Position numbers and translations under genes: made by a program
The notes under the pieces: model-generated
Databases searched by the model: none
Seen by the model: the letters and a program-made list of their open reading frames with translations, nothing else
What the model was told of the DNA's origin: nothing
DNA from: Vibrio gazogenes
GTDB taxonomy: Bacteria > Pseudomonadota > Gammaproteobacteria > Enterobacterales > Vibrionaceae
Reading direction: 5' to 3'
Length of the DNA: 64,000 nucleotides
Assembly: GCF_002196515.1 (NCBI RefSeq)
Contig: NZ_CP018835.1
Span: 2,480,001-2,544,000 of the forward strand
Shown: one piece after another, positions 59,062 to 64,000 of the stretch
Position numbering within the stretch: position 1 is the stretch's first letter
Layout: every line of letters begins with the position of its first letter

Positions 59062-59832
59062 ATGTACAAGCTTTATTGGACCGCCTTTTGCAGTCTGCTG
59101 GGGAAAGAAGTGGTCCGTTTTTCCCGTATCTGGGTGCAAACCCTCGTACCACCAGCAATTACGATGACACTCTATTTTATTATTTTCGGTAATTTGATTG
59201 GTTCTCGCATCGGGATGATGCATGGTGTCAGTTATATGGCCTATATTGTCCCCGGTCTGATTATGATGTCGGTGATTACCAACTCTTACTCCAATGTCGC
59301 CTCCTCATTTTTTAGTGCCAAAATGCATAAAAATATTGAAGAGCTGCTGGTTGCCCCGGTACCGACTTACATCATTATCGGTGGTTATGTGATGGGCGGG
59401 GTTACCCGAGGACTGTGTGTCGGGGTGATGGTGACACTGGTGTCACTGTTTTTTGTCGATCTTCAGGTTGAACACTGGGGCATTATTGTCGTGACTGTTT
59501 TCCTGACATCTGTGGTGTTTTCTCTTGGTGGATTTATCAATGCCATCTATGCGAAAAGTTTTGATGACATTTCGATCGTCCCGACGTTCATCCTGACACC
59601 GCTGACTTATCTGGGTGGTGTGTTCTATTCATTATCGCTGTTGCCTGAATTTTGGCAGTATGTGTCGAAGGTCAATCCTATCGTTTATATGGTCAATGCA
59701 TTCCGTTATGGATTTCTGGGGATTTCCGATGTGAGTATTCAGGCATCGTTTTCAGTGTTAGGGATCTTCATTGTGGTGCTGTATTCATTGTCTTATACAC
59801 TGGTGAAAAAGGGCATCGGTCTGAGAACGTAA
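59062..59832 (+). CDS. yadH: ABC-2 type transporter permease YadH
   Basis: Inner-membrane permease with six predicted helices, partner of YadG. The conserved core FSRIWVQTLVPPAITMTLYF, IEELLVAPVPTYIIIGGYV and DDISIVPTFILTPLTYLGG are almost the same as in E. coli YadH. I chose ATG 59062 (MYKLYW, GAGAGGAAG upstream), giving 256 residues, equal to E. coli; the longer open frame only reads through the yadG end. Confidence 0.92.
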   Translation: MYKLYWTAFCSLLGKEVVRFSRIWVQTLVPPAITMTLYFIIFGNLIGSRIGMMHGVSYMAYIVPGLIMMSVITNSYSNVASSFFSAKMHKNIEELLVAPVPTYIIIGGYVMGGVTRGLCVGVMVTLVSLFFVDLQVEHWGIIVVTVFLTSVVFSLGGFINAIYAKSFDDISIVPTFILTPLTYLGGVFYSLSLLPEFWQYVSKVNPIVYMVNAFRYGFLGISDVSIQASFSVLGIFIVVLYSLSYTLVKKGIGLRT

Positions 59833-59900
59833 TCAAACTATAGCTCAAATGAGCCGTGATTCATCGATTCACTCGGCAATTCAAGACCGACAACGATTTG

Positions 59901-59940
59901 AACAACAGGGAGCACCGGTGACGGTGCTCCCTGTTGTTTT
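59901..59940 (+). terminator. Intrinsic terminator after yadH
   Basis: Seventeen perfect pairs, 59901-59917 against 59922-59938, with a four-base GTGA loop and a TTTT end. It is the strongest hairpin in the window. Confidence 0.88.
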
Positions 59941-59969
59941 ATATGAACATTATCTGATAAAGATGTGCG

Positions 59970-60059
59970 TTACAGAAAAGGCCATGACGTGAATAATACG
60001 CTCAGAGTGATGAGTAAGCTCATTCTGATAAAGAACAGAACAGGTTTTATATCGGACAT
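59970..60059 (-). CDS. Possible small hydrophobic membrane peptide (29 residues)
   Basis: A 30-codon frame coding MSDIKPVLFFIRMSLLIT and then LSVLFTSWPFL. It has a charged N-terminal end followed by one membrane-length hydrophobic stretch, the pattern of small inner-membrane proteins. GAGG lies eight bases before the ATG on the minus strand, an excellent ribosome site. I do not recognise the family. It could regulate or stabilise a larger membrane complex, but no function can be assigned. It is too short to judge by codon use. Confidence 0.45.
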   Translation of the reverse strand: MSDIKPVLFFIRMSLLITLSVLFTSWPFL

Positions 60060-60247
60060 TTCATTTTCCTCAGAACATCAATACCGCTATTGTATTTATC
60101 CTTCTATTTTATCTGATTAATCCATTTTCATTGCTTTTTTGTTGTAATTTTCCTTCACTTTTCTGTGTTTGTGTGGATTTTAATCTCATCTTTAGTTTAA
60201 TCGGCTGATTTTTATATTAATTGCGTTTTTTTATTTCATTTCTATTC

Positions 60248-60264
60248 GTTTCGTATTGCGAAAC
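60248..60264. promoter_or_regulatory. Inverted repeat upstream of yiaK (IclR-like pattern)
   Basis: GTTTCG-TATTG-CGAAAC, six-base arms with a five-base centre, about 130 bases before yiaK. Its shape resembles operators of IclR-family regulators, the family of the E. coli yia repressor YiaJ; this link is inference. Confidence 0.4.
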
Positions 60265-60298
60265 AAAAATTGCCAATTGTTTTGAATTTAAATCATTG

Positions 60299-60313
60299 GC
60301 TCACAAAGTGAGC
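60299..60313. promoter_or_regulatory. Second inverted repeat upstream of yiaK
   Basis: GCTCAC-AAA-GTGAGC, perfect six-base arms, 73 bases before the yiaK start codon. It could be an operator for a local regulator; it is not a CRP site because the spacing is wrong. Confidence 0.4.
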
Positions 60314-60385
60314 AATTTGAGATTTTAAAATTCGGAATAAAACGTAGCATCGATTACGTAATATGAAATGAACTGGAGATAAGCA

Positions 60386-61387
60386 ATGCCTCTCGTATCC
60401 TTAAATGAACTGCAACATCAATTTGAAAGTGCCTTGCTCAAAAGGGGCATGCAAGCCGATTCAGCAACCAAACTTGCCCAAGGTTTTGTTGAAATGGCGA
60501 ATGAAGGAACCTACTCACATGGTATCAACCGATTCCCAGTTTTTATTTCTCAGGTGGATCAAGGGCACATCAAGCTCAATGCTGAACCCGAGTGTGTTAA
60601 TAGTCTTGGTGCCTTAGAACAGTGGGATTGCCATTTTGGTCCCGGTGTTCTGAATGGGTTGATTTGTACTGATCGTGCTATTGAACTGGCGAAACAGTTC
60701 GGGATCGGCATGGTCGCAATGCGCAACTCAAACCATTGGATGCGTGGTGGAACTTACGTTCTCAAAATGGCGCGTGCCGGATTGGCTGGCATTGCGTCCA
60801 CCAACTCGATCGCAGTGATGCCTGCCTGGGGCGGGAAAGATCATCGCGTTGGCAGTAATCCATTAATTATGGCTGTTGCAGGTGATCCGCCGGTATTGGT
60901 GGATTGTTCAATGAGTCAGTATTCCTATGGCCAACTACAAAACTATGTGCTGGCGGATAAAGAACTCCCGGTTGTCGGTGGCTTTGATGATGACGGCCAT
61001 CTCACCACTGATCCACATGTCCTCTGGGAAAACAAACGACTACTACCGATGGGATTCTGGAAAGGATCATCAATGGCAGTGGTGCTGGACATGCTACTGA
61101 CAGCGGTGAGCGGTGGCTACTCTGTCCCTGCGCTCACAGAAGACATGCAAGCTGAATTCGGGGTTTCACAGTTTTTGATTGCGATCGATACCAGCAAAAC
61201 GATGGATGGCGAACGTCTGATCGAAGAGATGAAACGCATCCGAGAATATGTACTCGCCTCAGAACCTGCTGAAAGTGGCAAAGTGATGATTGCAGGATCT
61301 GAAATTCAGTCTTATATCGACAAGCATCAACAGCAAGGTGGAATCGAGATTCACGAAGAGATTTGGCAACAGATTCTTGCACTCTAG
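60386..61387 (+). CDS. yiaK: 2,3-diketo-L-gulonate reductase
   Basis: NADH-dependent reductase of the malate/L-lactate dehydrogenase type 2 family (E. coli YiaK/DlgD), turning 2,3-diketo-L-gulonate to 3-keto-L-gulonate. The 333 residues align well with E. coli (332): YSHGINRFPVFISQ, MRNSNHWMRGGTYV with the catalytic His, NSIAVMPAWGGKDHRVGSNP and LPMGFWKGSSMAVVLDML. CTGGAGATAAGC is the ribosome site. It heads an operon with a TRAP transporter, so the substrate is probably imported and reduced. Substrate identity is by homology. Confidence 0.88.
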   Translation: MPLVSLNELQHQFESALLKRGMQADSATKLAQGFVEMANEGTYSHGINRFPVFISQVDQGHIKLNAEPECVNSLGALEQWDCHFGPGVLNGLICTDRAIELAKQFGIGMVAMRNSNHWMRGGTYVLKMARAGLAGIASTNSIAVMPAWGGKDHRVGSNPLIMAVAGDPPVLVDCSMSQYSYGQLQNYVLADKELPVVGGFDDDGHLTTDPHVLWENKRLLPMGFWKGSSMAVVLDMLLTAVSGGYSVPALTEDMQAEFGVSQFLIAIDTSKTMDGERLIEEMKRIREYVLASEPAESGKVMIAGSEIQSYIDKHQQQGGIEIHEEIWQQILAL

Positions 61388-61473
61388 ATTGACAGCATGA
61401 GTCGATCTGAGAACAAGAGTTGATCCGATAACAAGCATAATTCAGACAAGTAAGCATCGCCGGAGAGTTGTAT

Positions 61474-61992
61474 ATGCGTACGGGATTGAAATGGGTTTTG
61501 GACAGTATTGACATCATCATGGCAGCGATATTGGTTGCCATGTTGGTGCTGGTATTTACCAATGTAGTACTCAGGTATGGATTTTCTTCAGGGTTGAGGG
61601 CATCGGTTGAATTGTCCCGTCTGGGGTTAGTCTGGGTTGTCATGTTAGGGGCGGTGATCGTCCTCCAACGTGATGAGCATCTGGCGGTCAAAGAATTTAC
61701 CGAGAAACTCATGCCGCGCTGGGTCCCATTCCTCAGACGGTTATGTTGGTTGATTATTTTGATCTCAGTCGGGATGCTGTTTTATGGCGCATTCAATCAG
61801 ATGATGGCGAACTGGCGTGATATCTCACCGTTGACCGGTCTGCCGTCCGCGCTATTTTATCTTGCCGGGACGATTTCCGGTGGTTTGATGGCTATTCTGG
61901 CGGCTGGGCGCATCTTTTTCCCGCAGTGGATGATTGACCATGCTTCTCATGACGCGACAGCGACAAAAGAGACGCAGGAGGATAGATCATGA
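61474..61992 (+). CDS. yiaM: TRAP transporter small permease (YiaM-like)
   Basis: DctQ-type membrane subunit with four predicted helices (for example AAILVAMLVLVFTNVVLRYG and LAGTISGGLMAILAAGRIFF), including the typical LSRLGLVWVVMLGAVIVL. I chose ATG 61474, preceded by GGAGAG, giving 172 residues; a TTG at 61468 is also in frame. The stop overlaps the next start in ATGA. The name follows from the match of its neighbours to YiaK, YiaN and YiaO. Confidence 0.85.
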   Translation: MRTGLKWVLDSIDIIMAAILVAMLVLVFTNVVLRYGFSSGLRASVELSRLGLVWVVMLGAVIVLQRDEHLAVKEFTEKLMPRWVPFLRRLCWLIILISVGMLFYGAFNQMMANWRDISPLTGLPSALFYLAGTISGGLMAILAAGRIFFPQWMIDHASHDATATKETQEDRS

Positions 61993-63269
61993 CGCTATTT
62001 ATCTTCTTAACCGTCTTGATTGTGTCGATCCTGCTGGGATTACCGGTTGCCTTTGCATTACTCCTGTCGTCAATCGCACTGATGGTCCACATGGATCTGT
62101 TCAGCTCTGACATTCTGGCTCAGTCGCTGGTGAATGGTGTTGATAGCTTTACATTGCTGGCCATTCCATTCTTCCTGGTTGCCGGTGAGGTGATGTCGGC
62201 TGGCGGATTATCGACGCGGATCGTCCGGCTGGCGACCTGCTATGTCGGCCATCGTAAAGGTGGGTTGGGGTATGTCGCCATTATGACATCGGTTCTGCTT
62301 GCCGGGCTTTCCGGGTCTGCGGTTGCCGATGCCGCGGCACTGGTCAGTATTCTTTACCCGATGATGAAAGCAGCCAAATATCCGCAGAGTTCATCGATGG
62401 GGCTACTGGCCGCTGGTGGCATCATCGCTCCGGTCATTCCACCATCTCTGCCATTAATCTTGGTTGGGGTCGCGGGTGGTATTTCTATCAAAAATCTATT
62501 TCTCGGTGGGATCGTGCCCGGCATTTTAATGGGACTGACATTGATGTTTGTCTGGGCGTTCACTGTCAGAAGCGAAGATCTGGATGTGCAGCCCAAAGCC
62601 TCAAGTGCTGAAAAACGAGCAGCGCTGAAAGATGGGATCTGGGCGTTGTTGCTACCGGTGATCATCATTGGTGGGATTCGCTTTGGTATCTTTACCCCAA
62701 CAGAAGCTGCGGTTGTCGCTGCTGTATATGCCATCTTTGTGGCAGCGGTGATTTACCGGGAAATCAATCTACGCAGCTTTTATCACATCTTACTCAATGC
62801 CGGACGTTCGACCGCCATGGTGATGTTCTTGGTCGGGTGTGCGATGGTCGCTGCCTGGTTGATTACGGTGGCTCAGTTACCCCAACAATTAGCCCAGATG
62901 CTGGCACCATTGGTTGACAGTCCGCGTCTGCTGATGGCGGTCATTATGCTGCTGGTTTTGTGTGTCGGTATGGTCATGGATCTCAGCCCGACCATTCTGA
63001 TTCTGGTGCCGCTCCTGATGCCGGTTGTCAAACTGGCAGGGATCGACCCAACCTATTTTGGACTGATGTTCGTGATCAATTGTTCGATTGGTTTGATTAC
63101 GCCACCAGTTGGCACTGTGCTCAACGTCGTGTGTGGCGTGGCAAAAGTGCCAATGTCGGCAGCGGTCAAAGGCATCTTTCCATTTATTCTGGCGTACACC
63201 GTGTTACTCACGCTGTTCGTCATCTTCCCGAGCATTATAACAATACCAATGAAACTTATTATCGGATAA
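61989..63269 (+). CDS. yiaN: TRAP transporter large permease (YiaN-like)
   Basis: DctM-type membrane subunit, 426 residues with about twelve helices. It is close to E. coli YiaN: SLVNGVDSFTLLAIPFFLVA, LSGSAVADAAAL, IWALLLPVIIIGGIRFGIFT and FVINCSIGLITPPVGTVLNV. It overlaps the small permease gene by four bases and is followed by the binding-protein gene after 12 bases. Confidence 0.9.
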   Translation: MTLFIFLTVLIVSILLGLPVAFALLLSSIALMVHMDLFSSDILAQSLVNGVDSFTLLAIPFFLVAGEVMSAGGLSTRIVRLATCYVGHRKGGLGYVAIMTSVLLAGLSGSAVADAAALVSILYPMMKAAKYPQSSSMGLLAAGGIIAPVIPPSLPLILVGVAGGISIKNLFLGGIVPGILMGLTLMFVWAFTVRSEDLDVQPKASSAEKRAALKDGIWALLLPVIIIGGIRFGIFTPTEAAVVAAVYAIFVAAVIYREINLRSFYHILLNAGRSTAMVMFLVGCAMVAAWLITVAQLPQQLAQMLAPLVDSPRLLMAVIMLLVLCVGMVMDLSPTILILVPLLMPVVKLAGIDPTYFGLMFVINCSIGLITPPVGTVLNVVCGVAKVPMSAAVKGIFPFILAYTVLLTLFVIFPSIITIPMKLIIG

Positions 63270-63281
63270 CGGAGAAACAAC

Positions 63282-64000
63282 ATGAAATCAATTCTGAAAG
63301 TAGCAGGTTTGGTGACAGCACTGGCAGTGTTCTCGACCCAGTCTTATGCCACCACGTTAAAGCTTGCCCATGCAGCACCTGAATCAGATCTACAACAGGA
63401 CATGTCACTGTTCTTTAAAAAAGAGGTGGAAGCGCGTTCTCATGGGGATATCAAAGTCAATATCTTCCCTCAAGGACAGTTGGGAAATGATAAGCAGATG
63501 ATTGATGGCACCCGAGCAGGGATCATTGATATCTCGATGGTTGGGCTGAATAACTGGTCTGGTTTAATCCCTGAGTCGGCAGCTTTCACTTTGCCATTCA
63601 TTTTTCCGAATCGGGAAGCCGCTTATGAAGCATTAGACGGTGATGTGGGTCGGGATGTACTTAAGTCAATGGAAAAATATGGCATCAAAGGGTTGGGTTA
63701 TCCGGAAAACGGTTTTCGTAATATGACCAATAATCGTGGACCTATCCGTAAACCGGCAGATGTCGCCGGGTTGAGAATGCGAGTGAATAACTCCAAGGCA
63801 CTCAATGATATGTTCAATGCACTGCATGCGAATCCCCAACAGATTCCAGTTTCTGAACTTTATACCGCTTTAGAAACTGGCGTGGTTGATGCGCAGGATC
63901 ACCCTCTCGGTGTCACCCTTTCCTTTAAATTCTATGAAGTCCAGAAATACCTGAGTATGACACAGCATGCGTATTCGCCGCTGGTGTTAACCATGAATTT
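63282..64000 (+). CDS. yiaO: TRAP transporter periplasmic binding protein (YiaO-like), 3' end beyond window
   Basis: DctP-type solute-binding protein, 239 codons visible. A signal peptide (MKSILKVAGLVTALAVFSTQ, then SYA before TTLKLAH) leads the mature protein. The family marks are FPQGQLGNDKQMIDGTRAG, RMRVNNSKALNDMFNALHAN with the carboxylate-binding Arg, VSELYTALETGVVDAQDHP and QHAYSPLV, all matching E. coli YiaO in order. GGAGAAACAAC precedes the ATG. No stop is seen. Confidence 0.9.
   Translation, partial: MKSILKVAGLVTALAVFSTQSYATTLKLAHAAPESDLQQDMSLFFKKEVEARSHGDIKVNIFPQGQLGNDKQMIDGTRAGIIDISMVGLNNWSGLIPESAAFTLPFIFPNREAAYEALDGDVGRDVLKSMEKYGIKGLGYPENGFRNMTNNRGPIRKPADVAGLRMRVNNSKALNDMFNALHANPQQIPVSELYTALETGVVDAQDHPLGVTLSFKFYEVQKYLSMTQHAYSPLVLTMN

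Larger units (their letters stand above)
59833..60385. other. yadH-yiaK intergenic region
   Basis: 553 bases. From left to right: a strong terminator (59901-59940), a possible small minus-strand gene (59970-60059), an AT-rich stretch (60080-60240), and two inverted repeats (60248-60264 and 60299-60313) before yiaK. Confidence 0.6.

Noticed and set aside
60299..60313. GCTCAC/GTGAGC as a CRP site for the yia operon
   Set aside because: CRP needs TGTGA-N6-TCACA; here the arms have the opposite order and a three-base centre.

Overview
This window is chromosomal DNA of a Vibrio or a close relative in Vibrionaceae. The evidence is a LuxR/HapR/OpaR-type quorum-sensing regulator beside the pyruvate dehydrogenase genes, the pilABCD-coaE-zapD-yacG type IV pilus/competence block next to nadC-ampD, and the tolC-nudF-DUF1249-cpdA-yqiA-parE-parC order. 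Almost everything is core gammaproteobacterial housekeeping. I saw no tRNA, rRNA, CRISPR array, transposase or phage gene.

Layout. 1-11.6 kb: barA (truncated by the window edge), rlmD, relA, mazG, pyrG, eno and, on the other strand, cca. 11.6-14.5 kb, minus strand: a YgiM-like SH3 protein, the phosphate transporter pitA and its DUF47 partner. 14.7-22.3 kb, plus strand: a CYTH-CHAD triphosphatase, a minimal chemoreceptor, glnE and hldE. 22.4-31 kb: tolC on the minus strand, then nudF to parC on the plus strand. 31-34.4 kb, minus strand: a compact six-gene accessory cluster. 34.6-41.6 kb, minus strand: pilA-pilB-pilC-pilD-coaE-zapD-yacG, plus an unknown membrane-anchored protein. 41.7-47.8 kb: nadC, ampD, fldB, xerD, dsbC, recJ. 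48-55.2 kb: pdhR-aceE-aceF and lpdA. 55.3-59.8 kb: the LuxR-type regulator, hpt, can, yadG, yadH. 60-64 kb: a possible 29-residue membrane peptide, then yiaK-yiaM-yiaN-yiaO (diketogulonate reductase and TRAP transporter), the last cut by the window end.

The most interesting region is the accessory cluster between parC and yacG (30.95-34.44 kb): an ECF sigma factor, a 65-residue zinc-type anti-sigma factor, a secreted DUF2282 peptide with four cysteines, a DUF692 (MNIO) iron oxidase, a DUF2063 partner protein and a DoxX membrane protein. This is the architecture of the recently described copper-binding RiPPs (bufferins/HvfA). Both the sigma gene and the peptide gene are preceded by the same TGTAA-N17/18-CGTC(G/T)AA motif, which suggests a self-activating regulon limited to this cluster.

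Other regulation visible in the DNA: a perfect PdhR operator overlapping the pdhR-ace promoter, a CRP-like site abutting the pyrG promoter, inverted repeats upstream of yiaK and pilA, and clear intrinsic terminators after relA, eno, hldE/tolC, parC/hvfX, yacG, lpdA, hpt/can and yadH. Several starts were moved from the longest open frame because a Shine-Dalgarno sequence and family N-termini support an internal start. GTG starts are used by cca, the SH3 protein and xerD, and a TTG start by cpdA.
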